Of a stretch of DNA of 64,000 nt, positions 1 to 10,251 are shown one piece after another. Numbering within the stretch: the first letter of the stretch is position 1; each line of letters begins with the position of its first letter. This DNA comes from Chitinophaga sp. 180180018-3 (GTDB lineage Bacteria > Bacteroidota > Bacteroidia > Chitinophagales > Chitinophagaceae), in NCBI RefSeq assembly GCF_037893185.1, contig NZ_CP140772.1:1116001-1180000 (forward strand), given 5' to 3'. The notes beneath the pieces are model-generated. The model was given only the letters and a program-made list of their open reading frames with translations. It did not search any database and was not told the origin of the DNA. A program made the position numbers and the translations under genes.

Positions 1-1281
1 CAGCAAACCGGAGACATTGCCTGGCTGCGCTCGCATAAGCGATCCTGTGAAAAGGCGCTGGACTGGTTGATCAGGCGGGATTCAAACGGGAATGGGATTT
101 TCGAGATGATGAACAATTATACTTCGGAGCAGAAGGCCAGCGATTGGATAGATATTGTATGGGCGAGTTTCGAGAATGCTTTTGTAAATGCCCAGCTGTA
201 TGAAGCGCTTAACCTGTGGAGCGATTGCGGCAGGGTGCTGGGAGATACTGTGAAAGCGACCTATTATTCGGAGGTGGCGCGCCGCTTGAAAACGGCTTTC
301 AACAGGAACGTTGAAGACGGTGGTTTTTGGTCGCCCGAAAAAAAGCAATATGTATACTGGCGGGATCGTGACGGCGCTGTTCACGGAGATAACCTGGTGA
401 CGCCGGTGAATTTCGCCGCTATTGCTTTTGGGATATGTGACGATAGTGAACGCATTGCCATTATCCTTAACAACATCGAACAGCGCACCGCAGCTGAAGG
501 CCTTTTCCACTGGCCGCTTTGTTTCGATTCCTTTAGGAAGGAAGAAGTAGATGCCGGTAACTGGCCCTTTCCAAAGTACGAGAATGGCGATATATTTCCC
601 ACCTGGGGTTACCTGGGCATACGGTCATATGTGAAATACGACAAAGATCTTGCATTGAAGTATATCAGGAACATCCTTGCACAGTACCGTAAAGACGGGC
701 TGTCGTCCCAGCGCTACAGCCGCGCAGACCAGTCAGGGCAGGGCTCTGACGTCCTGGCGGGTATCAGCACCACTGTTACGGCGCTTTACAGCGATGTGTA
801 CGGCATTCGGCCAAAATGGAACCGAATGGGGCTGGAGCCGAATATGGTCCCGGCATTGAACGGTACCCGGTTCTGGTATACGCTCCGGGATACGGTCTAT
901 GAAATTACGTTGCATGTTGGTGACTACCGGATGAAGACAACCCGGTTTTCCGTAAAGAGCAGCGAAGCTTTCGGTGTTGGGAGATCCGGCAATGACCTGG
1001 TCTTTTTCCCTGGAAATAAGGAGCACTGCAGGTTAGTAGTGCTTGCCGGCCGTAATGATTTCACCCGGCTTGAAGTAGATCGCTGGGAGGCCAATGCTTG
1101 CCGATGGACGGTAGAAAGCGGCAATAATCACCGGTTCCGCATTTACGGGTTGAGGCCGGGCGCAAAATATCAATTGGCTGTAAACGGGCAGCGGCGGGAA
1201 CTGCAGACGGCAACAGATGGGATGCTGATCATAAACACGGGCGTTTCCGGCCCGGCAACATTTGTATTGAGCCTGATATAG
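1..1281 (+). CDS. C-terminal part of a six-hairpin glycoside hydrolase (5' end outside window)
   Basis: The frame is open from base 1, so the gene begins upstream; a TTG at 67 is only an internal codon. The visible 427 residues look like the second half of an (alpha/alpha)6-barrel glycosidase followed by a beta-sandwich of about 130 residues. Helical stretches rich in Trp and acidic residues (for example SDWIDIVWASFENAF) and the run PTWGYLGIRSY are typical of the six-hairpin fold used by GH63, GH78, GH94 and similar enzymes. I cannot assign the GH family or the catalytic pair. The GH78 gene starts 16 bases downstream and SusC/SusD follow, so this is one co-transcribed polysaccharide locus and the enzyme probably trims glycan side chains in the periplasm. 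Confidence 0.75.
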   Translation, partial: QQTGDIAWLRSHKRSCEKALDWLIRRDSNGNGIFEMMNNYTSEQKASDWIDIVWASFENAFVNAQLYEALNLWSDCGRVLGDTVKATYYSEVARRLKTAFNRNVEDGGFWSPEKKQYVYWRDRDGAVHGDNLVTPVNFAAIAFGICDDSERIAIILNNIEQRTAAEGLFHWPLCFDSFRKEEVDAGNWPFPKYENGDIFPTWGYLGIRSYVKYDKDLALKYIRNILAQYRKDGLSSQRYSRADQSGQGSDVLAGISTTVTALYSDVYGIRPKWNRMGLEPNMVPALNGTRFWYTLRDTVYEITLHVGDYRMKTTRFSVKSSEAFGVGRSGNDLVFFPGNKEHCRLVVLAGRNDFTRLEVDRWEANACRWTVESGNNHRFRIYGLRPGAKYQLAVNGQRRELQTATDGMLIINTGVSGPATFVLSLI

Positions 1282-1297
1282 TCTAAGTCATTAAGCA

Positions 1298-3580
1298 ATG
1301 AGATATTTATTGAGATCATTTCCATTCCTGGCTGTATTGCTGATCAGTTTTTCAGGATTTGCGCAGACTGCAGGCTGGCAGGCAGCATGGATAGGATTGC
1401 CCCATGTAGCAAGCGATACTAACCTATGGACTGCTTTCCGCAAAGAATGCTTCATTGAAAAAGTCCCTGAAACCGTGCCTGCCAAAATAGCCACGGATTC
1501 AAAATACTGGCTTTGGATAAATGGGAAGCTGGTGGTATTTGAAGGCCAGTTGAAAAGAGGGCCCAACCCACAGGACACTTATTATGACCAGGTTGATCTG
1601 GCGCCCTACCTGCATAAAGGAAAGAATACCATTGCCGTATTAACCTGGTATTGGGGACGGGATGGCTTCTGCCACAAAAGCAGCGGTAAAGCAGCGCTTT
1701 TATTCGAAGCAATGGCAGGCAGGGAAACAATCATATCGGACACCAGCTGGAGGGCAATAAGGCATGCCGCCTTTGGCAATACGGCGCCGCCGCTTCCCAA
1801 TTACCGTTTACCGGAATTCAATATTCATTTTGACGCCAGGAAAGACATGCCGGACTGGCAACAGAGGGATTTTTCAGACCGTTCCTGGCCGCATGTTGTT
1901 TCATACGGGAAGCCGCCTGTTGCCCCATGGCATCACTTGCAGAAAAGGCCTGTCCCGCTGTGGAAAGATGCAGGCCTGGCAGGATATGATAACCGCACTG
2001 ATATCCCAAAGCAAAGCAAGGGCGGGATCATTATTGCCAGATTGCCCCGGAACATCACCATTACGCCATACCTGAAAATAGAGGCGCCGGCCGGTCTGAA
2101 AATAGATATCCGGACTGATAACTATAAAGGTGGGAGCGAGTATAATGTGCGAACCGAGTATATCACTAAAGAAGGGGTACAGGAGTTCGAGACCTTCGGC
2201 TATATGAACGGGCATGAAGTGCATTATACCATTCCGGAAGGAGTGAAGATCCTTGATCTGAAATACCGGGAAACCCGTTATAAAACTGAAAGAACAGGCG
2301 TTTTCATAGCAGATGACCTCTTTTACAATAAGCTTTGGGAGAAGTCATATTATACGCTTAATGTCAATCTGAGGGATGCTATACAGGACCCGGACCGTGA
2401 GCGTGCGCAGTGGTGGGGCGATGCGGTGATCCTGATGGGAGAGATACTGTATGCCTGTGACAGGAATGGGGAGCTGGCCATCCAGAAGGCCATCCGCAAC
2501 CTGGTAGATTGGCAAAAGCCGGATAGCGTATTGTATTCGCCTGTTCCTGCGGGCAACTGGGACAGGGAGTTGCCCGCCCAGATGCTGGCCGCCACCGGCA
2601 GGTATGGTTTCTGGAATTATTATCGCTATACAGGGGATACCGCGATGATCCATTATGTATATCCCACTGTCAGAAAATATTTACAGCTATGGAATTTCGA
2701 TAAGAACGGGTTGCTTATCCATCGCCCGGGCGGATGGGATTGGATGGATTGGGGCGATAATATAGACACGGCGCTGACAGAGAACGCATGGTATTACATG
2801 GCCCTTGACGCTGCCGTGCAAATGGCCGGGCTTACGGGGCATCACTCGGATATAAGCGGGTATCAGGCCTCAATGAGGTCGATTAAGGAGAATTTCAACC
2901 GCTTGTTCTGGAGTGGGACAGCATATAGAAGCCCAACATATAAGGGTTTGACGGACGACCGCGGAAATGCATTGGCCGTAGTGGCCGGCATAGCGGACAG
3001 CAGTAAATATGACGCAATAAGGGCGGTATTGAAAAGCGAATACCATGCAAGCCCTTACATGGAGAAGTACATCCTGGAATCGTTCTTCATTATGGGAGAT
3101 GCAGCGGGCGGATTAGCGCGGATGAAGAAGCGCTATGCCAATATGGTTCAGAGCCCGCTCACCACGCTTTGGGAAGGGTGGGGCATTGGCGCGGATGGGT
3201 ATGGCGGAGGATCTTACAACCACGGGTGGTCCGGCGGCCCATTGACATTGCTCAGCCAGTATGTTGCCGGGATTGCGCCGGATAAGCCGGCCTATGAGAC
3301 GTTCCGCATTCTGCCCCGGCCGGGCGTTTTGAAAAAGATACACTGCGTTGCGCCTACGGTAAAAGGCAATATTATCATGGACCTGAAGTGTGAAGAAAAT
3401 AAGCTTTATCTGTCAGTGTCCGTTCCTGCTCATACGGCGGGTTGTGTAGGCGTGCCTAAGATAGGGCCTAATTTGTCGAAGATAAAGGTGAATAATAAAC
3501 TAACAGCTGCATCAAGGGAAGATGCCGGTTACTTCTATTTTGATGTCAAACCGGGGGAATGGTCATTTGTACTGTTTTAA
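1298..3580 (+). CDS. GH78-type alpha-L-rhamnosidase, exported
   Basis: 760 residues with a signal peptide ending near residue 22 (FAQ). An N-terminal beta domain (about 25-200) with carbohydrate-binding sandwich features precedes an (alpha/alpha)6 barrel. The barrel carries the GH78 signature DPDRERAQWWGD at 364-375, where the acidic residues and Arg form the acid/substrate-binding cluster, and the later TTLWEGW motif whose Glu626 fits the second catalytic position, followed by the usual SYNHGWSGG strand. GH78 enzymes release terminal L-rhamnose by inversion. Its place between another glycosidase and a SusC/SusD pair points to a rhamnose-containing polysaccharide such as a pectic rhamnogalacturonan or an exopolysaccharide. 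The family is secure; the exact substrate is inference. Confidence 0.88.
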   Translation: MRYLLRSFPFLAVLLISFSGFAQTAGWQAAWIGLPHVASDTNLWTAFRKECFIEKVPETVPAKIATDSKYWLWINGKLVVFEGQLKRGPNPQDTYYDQVDLAPYLHKGKNTIAVLTWYWGRDGFCHKSSGKAALLFEAMAGRETIISDTSWRAIRHAAFGNTAPPLPNYRLPEFNIHFDARKDMPDWQQRDFSDRSWPHVVSYGKPPVAPWHHLQKRPVPLWKDAGLAGYDNRTDIPKQSKGGIIIARLPRNITITPYLKIEAPAGLKIDIRTDNYKGGSEYNVRTEYITKEGVQEFETFGYMNGHEVHYTIPEGVKILDLKYRETRYKTERTGVFIADDLFYNKLWEKSYYTLNVNLRDAIQDPDRERAQWWGDAVILMGEILYACDRNGELAIQKAIRNLVDWQKPDSVLYSPVPAGNWDRELPAQMLAATGRYGFWNYYRYTGDTAMIHYVYPTVRKYLQLWNFDKNGLLIHRPGGWDWMDWGDNIDTALTENAWYYMALDAAVQMAGLTGHHSDISGYQASMRSIKENFNRLFWSGTAYRSPTYKGLTDDRGNALAVVAGIADSSKYDAIRAVLKSEYHASPYMEKYILESFFIMGDAAGGLARMKKRYANMVQSPLTTLWEGWGIGADGYGGGSYNHGWSGGPLTLLSQYVAGIAPDKPAYETFRILPRPGVLKKIHCVAPTVKGNIIMDLKCEENKLYLSVSVPAHTAGCVGVPKIGPNLSKIKVNNKLTAASREDAGYFYFDVKPGEWSFVLF

Positions 3581-3634
3581 TGAGCCATCAAATATAAAAT
3601 CAATCTCAACGCGTAAACCAAAAAATTTCTAGTT

Positions 3635-6600
3635 ATGAAAATGAACTGCTACAAAAAGTGGCTTTGCGGTACGCTGTTGCCACTATTTATGCTGTTGAAC
3701 ATCCTGCCCGCGCGTTCGCAGGCGCCGGTGACGGGGACGGTCACCGATTCTGCAACAGCTGCGCCAATCGTCAATGCATCGGTTGGCATCAGGGGAACAT
3801 CGGTGGGCACACATACTGATGAACAGGGCAGGTTCACCATCCGGGCATCAACAGGCGATGTGCTGGTATTTCGTTATATGGGGTACATAGAGAGAGCGGT
3901 AAAGGTGGACGGCAGCCCTTTGCAAATTGCATTGTCGCCAAAATCGGAATTGCTGAACGAGGTGGTTGTGGTCAGCTACGGCAAACAGAAGAAACGGGAG
4001 CTCACAGGCGCTGTGGGCCAGGTAGACGCATTGAAGCTGCAGGATATGCCGGTAGCCAATATCGGTCAGAAACTGCAGGGCAAGCTGGCCGGCGTGCAGA
4101 TCAGCCACAATTCAGGCACTCCGGGATCAGAGATGTCATTCCGCATCCGTGGCGCTGCTTCCATTGGCGCCGGCAACAACCCGCTGATTGTGATTGATGG
4201 GTTTCCTTCTGTGAGCGGGCTCCAGGTCCTGAGCCCCGATGAGATTGAAACCATTACGGTCCTGAAGGATGCGTCATCGGCGGCCCTCTATGGATCGCGG
4301 GCTGCAAACGGAGTTATCCTGGTTACGACCAAACAGGCCAAAGCCGGGCAGCAAAGCCTGGAGCTCTCCGTCAATATGGGCATACAGCGGGTGCCCCAAC
4401 GGGGAAGGCCCGACCTGATGAATGCGGAGGAATTCGCGCAGTTCAAAAAAGAATACTACGAAGACGCCGCAAAGTATGAAGGCTATACAGGAGGAGTGCC
4501 TGAGGCATATGCTGATCCCGGCCGGTATGCCGGCAATTATGGTACCGACTGGTTTGATGTATTGCTCCGTGAGGCGCTGAACCAGAATTACAACATCTCC
4601 TACAGTTCCGGAACAGATAAGCTGAAGTCAGTTTTCAACCTTAACTTTAACAAGCAGGAAGGCGTTATACTCAATACTTCCGATCAACGGATCACAGCAC
4701 GTACGAATAATGTATACACCGTATCGGACAGGCTGACCCTGGGCCTTAATCTAGAGTTTTCCAACGGAAGCAACAACAGTGTGTCTGGACTGGACAATGG
4801 TCGCAATATCATCCAGCTTGCCTACCTGATGGATCCCTCACTGAACTACAAAAACCCGGATGGGTCCTATCCGATATCCTTTTCACAGCCGGGGATGTTT
4901 CCCCAGCCCAATTGGTACCTGGTAGTAACCCAACGTACACTGAAGGCAAAAGCCAACCGGTTCCTGGCAAACGGATATGCCGAGTTTAAGATCTTAGAAG
5001 GACTGAAGGTCAAGACCAGCATCAATGTCAATACTGATAACACCACTACGCGGGCCTTCAATCCCTCAACATCGCAGGGTGGGCTGGGAAGCGCCCCGCC
5101 ACAACTGGCTACCGGCTCATATAACACCAGTAGCTTTTTGACATGGCTGAGCGAAAACACGGTCACCTATGAGAAAACTATCAGGAATAACCATCACTTC
5201 GATCTGCTTGGCGGTTATACAGTTCAAAAGTTCACCAGTGAAAACAGCAACATCGATGGCCGGCAGTTTGCGGATGACGCCATTCCCTGGATAAGCGCGG
5301 CGATCACCCGTATTGGCAATGTGGGCGCAACGGAATGGTCATTGCTTTCCTACCTGGGCCGGCTCAATTACAATTATAAAGGCAAATACCTGGCTTCATT
5401 TGCTTTCCGCAGTGACGGCTCTTCCAAATTCGGTCAGAATACCCGCTTCGGCAATTTCCCTTCCGTTTCAGTTGGCTGGGTGGCGTCTGAAGAACCATTC
5501 ATGCATGCCATCAGGAGCATTGCCTTCCTGAAGCTGCGGGCAAACTATGGAAAGTTGGGGAACAACAACATTGGCGACTATACTTACCTGTCTGCGGTAA
5601 GCAGCAATGACTATGCTTTTAACGGCCAGGTAACCCCGGGGAAATCGCTGAACGGTATCGGCAACAACTACCTCACATGGGAAACCACTGAAGGGTATGA
5701 CCTGGGGTTGGACCTGGAACTATTCAAAAGCCGCTTGTCCTTCACCTATGATTACTACCGGAAAAAAACGGACGGTCTGCTATATGGGATCGATATCCCG
5801 ATACAATCAGGTTTTTCGAGTATCACATCCAATGTGGGACGCTTCGATTTCTGGGGACATGAATTCACGGTTTCCTCCCAGAACCTGGTGGGCAGATTTA
5901 AATGGAGCACTGACCTCAATATTTCATTTGATCGCAACCTGGTCAGAAAGCTCGGTACAAATGACGCCCCCATAGGAGGGTATGGTGAATATTGGGATGA
6001 TAACCGCACCGCCGTTGGTCATCCTATCGGTCTGTTCTATGGGTACATCAATACCGGGGTGTATATGACCCAGGAGGAATTTGAATCCCAGCCGCATGGA
6101 GCCACTTCCATGGTTGGCACAGCCAGGTTTAAGGATGTGAGCGGGCCGGATGGCGTTCCCGATGGCAAGATCGATAGTTACGACCGGACATTCATCGGAA
6201 ATCCCAATCCAAAATTCGTGTACGGTATCACCAATACATTCGCCTATAATAAATTCGATCTGAGCATTGTCTTAGCAGGTACTGTAGGTAATGATATTGC
6301 AGACGATGCTTTCCAGTCGACCGAAAACCTCGACGGTGTTTTCAACGTCCGGAAAGGCGTAGCGCGCCGTTGGCGTTCGCCGGAAAATCCGGGCGACGGG
6401 ATCTATCCGCGTACCAGGAGCGGCACCACCGAAAGCTTCCGGAATTTTACAAGCAGGCAGGTATTCGACGGGTCATACATAGCCGCCAAGAACATCACGT
6501 TAGGCTATACGTTGCGGCCGCGGGGCACCCGTTATTTCAAGAGCCTGCGGGCCTATATCAGCGCCCAGAACGCATTCATTCTCACCAATTACCCTGGGCT

Positions 6601-6709
6601 CAATCCCGAAGCGGGGTTCAGCGGATTGAACGGCCTGAATCAGGGCCGCGATTTCACCGGCTACCCGGTGCCCCGTATATTTTCCTTTGGTATCCATGCA
6701 GGTTTTTAA
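3635..6709 (+). CDS. SusC/RagA-family TonB-dependent outer-membrane transporter (locus 1)
   Basis: 1024 residues. A signal peptide (cleavage near ARSQA, about residue 30) is followed by a carboxypeptidase-like regulatory domain (about 32-105), the TonB-interaction region at SELLNEVVVVSYG, a plug domain containing the SusC-typical VLKDASSAALYGSRAANGV, and a C-terminal 22-strand barrel ending in GIHAGF with a terminal Phe. There is no STN domain, so it is not expected to signal to a FecR anti-sigma factor. It starts 54 bases after the GH78 gene, and the SusD gene begins 26 bases after its stop. The pair imports glycan fragments across the outer membrane with TonB energy. Confidence 0.95.
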   Translation: MKMNCYKKWLCGTLLPLFMLLNILPARSQAPVTGTVTDSATAAPIVNASVGIRGTSVGTHTDEQGRFTIRASTGDVLVFRYMGYIERAVKVDGSPLQIALSPKSELLNEVVVVSYGKQKKRELTGAVGQVDALKLQDMPVANIGQKLQGKLAGVQISHNSGTPGSEMSFRIRGAASIGAGNNPLIVIDGFPSVSGLQVLSPDEIETITVLKDASSAALYGSRAANGVILVTTKQAKAGQQSLELSVNMGIQRVPQRGRPDLMNAEEFAQFKKEYYEDAAKYEGYTGGVPEAYADPGRYAGNYGTDWFDVLLREALNQNYNISYSSGTDKLKSVFNLNFNKQEGVILNTSDQRITARTNNVYTVSDRLTLGLNLEFSNGSNNSVSGLDNGRNIIQLAYLMDPSLNYKNPDGSYPISFSQPGMFPQPNWYLVVTQRTLKAKANRFLANGYAEFKILEGLKVKTSINVNTDNTTTRAFNPSTSQGGLGSAPPQLATGSYNTSSFLTWLSENTVTYEKTIRNNHHFDLLGGYTVQKFTSENSNIDGRQFADDAIPWISAAITRIGNVGATEWSLLSYLGRLNYNYKGKYLASFAFRSDGSSKFGQNTRFGNFPSVSVGWVASEEPFMHAIRSIAFLKLRANYGKLGNNNIGDYTYLSAVSSNDYAFNGQVTPGKSLNGIGNNYLTWETTEGYDLGLDLELFKSRLSFTYDYYRKKTDGLLYGIDIPIQSGFSSITSNVGRFDFWGHEFTVSSQNLVGRFKWSTDLNISFDRNLVRKLGTNDAPIGGYGEYWDDNRTAVGHPIGLFYGYINTGVYMTQEEFESQPHGATSMVGTARFKDVSGPDGVPDGKIDSYDRTFIGNPNPKFVYGITNTFAYNKFDLSIVLAGTVGNDIADDAFQSTENLDGVFNVRKGVARRWRSPENPGDGIYPRTRSGTTESFRNFTSRQVFDGSYIAAKNITLGYTLRPRGTRYFKSLRAYISAQNAFILTNYPGLNPEAGFSGLNGLNQGRDFTGYPVPRIFSFGIHAGF

Positions 6710-6735
6710 CCGGTAACTATTTAAACGTGAAAAAG

Positions 6736-8280
6736 ATGAAAAGAAAAATAAACTTATTCGTTTTGACGGTGGTGTTATCCGCCTGCAGCAACGATTTCCT
6801 GAACCTGGTTCCTCCTACTTCACTGAGCTCCGCTTCGTTCTACAAAAATTTCCAGCAGTTTGACCAGGCGGTTGTTGCCGCTTACACCAACCTCCGGGGG
6901 ATTGCATTCATGGGCATTTATATGGACGAGATGAGATCGGACAACACATTTTATACCCGGTATTCGGCTGATAGGGGTACTTCCACCAGCGCAGAGGCTA
7001 TTGCTGAGTTCAGGGACAATAGCACATCCAGCCAGGAGCCCAACTCACCCGGCAATCGCTATGGCAATGCGTACCAGGGCATTTCCAAGGTCAACACGAT
7101 ATTGACCCAGCTGAAAAGCTCATCACTCTCTGCCGAAGAAAAAGATAAGATAGGTGGCGAAGCCTTATTCCTGCGGGCTTTCTACTATTATGACCTTGTA
7201 CAGCATTATGGCGGAGTACCGCTGCAGCTTGCGGAAATCAAGAGCACCGGAGAGGCGTTCCTCCCCAAATCGACAGTCGATGATGTTTATGGCCAGATCA
7301 TCACTGACCTCACTGCTGCCATCCCGTTGCTGCCAACGGCTGCCAGCTTTCCCCAATCGGGCAGGGCTACAAAAGGCGCGGCAAAGATGTTGCTTGCTTA
7401 TGCGTATATGTCCAAGCCAGCCAAAGAATATGAAAAAGCCATATCGGAGCTGCAGAATATCACAGCAATGAACTATGCGCTGCTGGGTAATTATGCTGAT
7501 GTTTTTGATCCCGGCAACAAGAACAACCGGGAGTCTATATTTGAAATACAGTACAAGCAGGGAAATGAAGGCCAGCAGAGTGATTTTATCTGGCGCTTCA
7601 TCCCGAAAGCAACCAACCCTGGTTTCATCCTTGGCGTGAACGGCACCAATGCCCGTGGCGGATTGGCCAGCGGCGGGTGGAATGTGCCCACGCAGGAAAT
7701 GGTGGACTCCTATGAAAATGGTGATCTGAGGCTACCTGCTTCAATTGCCGTAGCCGAAGGAACTATTGACAATGAAGTGATGACTGTTACCGCGGTTAAA
7801 AGCCCTGTGGGCTACCAGCCTGCGGCCGGTGCAGGCTACTACTACTTTATCAGGAAATACCTGCACCCGCCTTACCAGGTGGAATTTAACACCAATGACA
7901 ACTGGCCGGTGTTCCGTTATGCCGGGGCGCTGCTTTTGCTGGCCGAAGGCCTGGTTGCCCAGGGCAAGCATTCCGAAGCTTTGCCGTATATCAACCAGGT
8001 GCGGAGACGGGCTGGGTTGCCTGAGCTCAGCACCGTTACGGCGCTGAATGTTGCGAATGAGATGCGGCATGAGCTGGCATTCGAGAATCACCGCTGGACG
8101 GACTTGGTGCGGAATGGTTTAGCCATTGATGTCATCAAGGCGAAGGGCCAGCGGCTGAAAGCCCTGTATGGATGGCTGTTACCGATCGCTTTCGCCATCA
8201 ATGAGGACCGGCTTGTTTATGCAATTCCTTTCCGGGAGATTCAGATCAATAGTAACCTGGTGCAGAATAAGGGATATTGA
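6736..8280 (+). CDS. SusD/RagB-family nutrient-binding lipoprotein (locus 1)
   Basis: 514 residues from the ATG at 6736. The frame stays open to 6370, inside susC, but the ATG at 6736 opens directly into a lipoprotein signal peptide with lipobox LSAC (Cys17), so I take it as the start. The body has the SusD fold: N-terminal tetratrico-like helices including GEALFLRAFYYYDLVQHYGG, and a C-terminal RagB part with ELAFENHRWTDLVRNG. SusD proteins sit on the outer face of the outer membrane, lid the SusC barrel and bind the glycan. The gene ends the operon; a hairpin with a T run follows at 8401. Confidence 0.95.
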   Translation: MKRKINLFVLTVVLSACSNDFLNLVPPTSLSSASFYKNFQQFDQAVVAAYTNLRGIAFMGIYMDEMRSDNTFYTRYSADRGTSTSAEAIAEFRDNSTSSQEPNSPGNRYGNAYQGISKVNTILTQLKSSSLSAEEKDKIGGEALFLRAFYYYDLVQHYGGVPLQLAEIKSTGEAFLPKSTVDDVYGQIITDLTAAIPLLPTAASFPQSGRATKGAAKMLLAYAYMSKPAKEYEKAISELQNITAMNYALLGNYADVFDPGNKNNRESIFEIQYKQGNEGQQSDFIWRFIPKATNPGFILGVNGTNARGGLASGGWNVPTQEMVDSYENGDLRLPASIAVAEGTIDNEVMTVTAVKSPVGYQPAAGAGYYYFIRKYLHPPYQVEFNTNDNWPVFRYAGALLLLAEGLVAQGKHSEALPYINQVRRRAGLPELSTVTALNVANEMRHELAFENHRWTDLVRNGLAIDVIKAKGQRLKALYGWLLPIAFAINEDRLVYAIPFREIQINSNLVQNKGY

Positions 8281-8400
8281 GGTTGGAATAAAAGAAGGGT
8301 GCGTTGAACCGGTAGGAAATGGGGAACAGTTCCGACAGGTCATGGGCAATTAAAATGCAGTCAGAGTTTGGGTTTTTACAGACGTTCAAAAACAAGAAGA

Positions 8401-8432
8401 GGGTGTCTCAAAAGAAAGAGGCACCCTTTTTT
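8401..8432 (+). terminator. Hairpin with T run after locus 1, possibly also an insertion-sequence end
   Basis: GGGTGTCTC at 8401-8409 pairs with GAGGCACCC at 8418-8426 (one G-T pair) across an eight-base A-rich loop and is followed by six T. This has the form of an intrinsic terminator, 120 bases after the susD stop. The sequence also resembles the GTGTCTCAAAAG-type termini of IS1182-like elements, and a transposase remnant starts 100 bases on, so it may be the surviving left end of that element. Confidence 0.55.
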
Positions 8433-8531
8433 CATTTTTCAGTTTTAAGATGGTGTTTATTCATAATGGTGGTGGATAAATAAAGTAGCTGCTAGCCAGA
8501 TCATTAAGGTTATAGCTGTTGTTATATATGT

Positions 8532-8794
8532 ATGGCAGGAGGTAAAACCTTATCGGTGGTATTTAAGAGCAACCATCAACACCAGGGGATATTGTTACCA
8601 CCAGATCTAAATGAATTAATAGAGGCAGGCCATCCAGTACGAACGGTTAGCGAAGTATTGGACAAGGTTGATATAAGTGGACTGCAGCAACAGTATAAAC
8701 CTGGTGGGACCAGTAGTTATCATCCCCGGATGCCACCTTTATGCGGATGAAGGAGGATCATATGAAGAATGGGCAATTGAAACCGGCCTACAAT
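8532..8794 (+). pseudogene. IS1182-family transposase remnant with a large internal deletion
   Basis: The first 67 codons from 8532 read as the N-terminus of IS1182-type transposases (FKSNHQHQGILLPPDLNELI, then HPVRTVSEV and SSYHPRM). After YHPRM the text jumps, one base out of frame, into the middle of the same protein: read from 8731 it gives [18 protein letters not shown] and then PAYN, which in full-length transposases lies well downstream. The similarity stops at about 8794. Several hundred codons between the two parts and the whole C-terminal half are missing, so it cannot encode an active transposase. The family call is from memory of conserved motifs. Confidence 0.7.
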
Positions 8795-8817
8795 AGTATT
8801 GATTTATCTTCTTATTA

Positions 8818-10251
8818 TCAATCGAACAAAACATCCATCTTCAAACTATTTTGCACAAGCGAATTCGAGTAATTATTCTTATTCAATTCAAAAGTTGTTA
8901 TCATAGTTAAAAAAATGGCTTTACGTGTTTTTGTTTCCTGTCTAAAAATACCCACCTTATTTCTCAGTTCTTCGGCATATTTTTTATCGATTGTGAAATT
9001 ATTGATAGAGAATTTCATTTCGCAAATATTGATTACCTGATCACGCCTGTCAATTACCAGATCAATTTGGGCACCTGCAGTACTTATCCAGGATGACGTT
9101 GTTGTTTGCACGCCGCTGATACCCAGCGCTTTTTTAATTTCCCCTATATGAGTAAGGCATACCTGTTCAAAAGCGTAGCTACTCCACGCACGTTGTTCCG
9201 GGCTATCCAATCCATTAATCCAGGCATTTTCATCCAATATGCCAGCCTTTCTTATAAACTTTAAATAGAACAATGAATAAAAATCAGTTAGCTGATAAAG
9301 ACTATTCCTCTCCTTTTTTCCGTATGAGATATATTTGCGGATAAAACCACTTTCTTCCAACTCCTTTAAAATCCTGGTAACACTCCCACCGGTGGCAAGT
9401 TTTGCGCCCTTGATTAGTTCTCCGCGCGTTAGCCCCTTCGCTTTTTTACTCAATGCTTCTATTACCGCAATATGCTTGTCTGCATTGTCAAATAGTGATT
9501 GGTACAGGTTATCAAATTCCGAGCGAAGTATTCCGTCCTTCTCAAAACATAATCTATTAATGTTTTGGGCAGCACTTTGCCTTACATCTATCTGCTCCAG
9601 ATAAAAGGGAATTCCCCCCATAACCATGTATAATTGTATAATCTGATACCTGTCAAATATTGCCTTTTTATATTTTAGGAAGTACTCACATTCTTTCAAT
9701 GTAAAAGGTTCTAATCTAATCCGGTGGGTCACGCGGTTATGCAAACCGCCTTTGTTGTTAATAAGTTTGTTGATCATCCATCCTGCCGCTGATCCGCAAG
9801 CAATCAACACTACATCATTTCTCATACTTGCCCAGGAATTCCAGAAATGTTCCAGTGCAGGGACAAAATCAGATTGTGCTGTATCAAGCCAGGGAAGCTC
9901 ATCCAGGAAAATTATTTTCTTTTTCCGCTTACTTGATTCCAGTAAAACAGAGAGCTGTTGAAATGCGGTAAACCAATCAGCGGCAGGTTTTTTCCCATAG
10001 GCAGAAGGGTCGTATTTCGTCAATGCAGCATGAAAGTTAGATAGTTGCTGCGATAGGTTGACATTGGACATACCTGTCAAATAAAAATCAAATTTATTAT
10101 CGAAGGCCTGCCTGATTAAAAAAGTTTTCCCAACTCTTCTTCTTCCGTACACAGCAACAAAAGTAGAAGATTTTTTATCTCTTAATTGGTTAAGCAAATC
10201 AAGTTCTTTTTTACGGCCAATGAGTTTGTCCATATTTCTCAATTTGGCCAT
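8818..10251 (-). CDS. AAA+ ATPase of the archaeal-type ATPase/DUF234 family
   Basis: 477 residues. Walker A GRRRVGKT (36-43), Walker B IIFLDE (113-118) and a C-terminal half with the DUF234 winged-helix and nuclease-like region (KISFNNF-like [19 protein letters not shown] near the end). The function of these ATPases is unsettled; they are common, often laterally moved single genes. The coding text is visibly AT-richer than its neighbours and lies next to a transposase remnant, which suggests acquisition. Start choice: the ATG at 10251 gives [10 protein letters not shown] and lies inside one arm of a 15-bp inverted repeat; the second ATG at 10233 ([11 protein letters not shown]) matches the usual N-terminus of the family and would leave the repeat entirely upstream as a possible operator. 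I keep the longer form but favour the shorter one. Confidence 0.85.

Noticed and set aside
6370..6735. Extended N-terminus of the locus-1 SusD protein
   Set aside because: Overlaps the end of susC in another frame; the lipoprotein signal begins at 6736.
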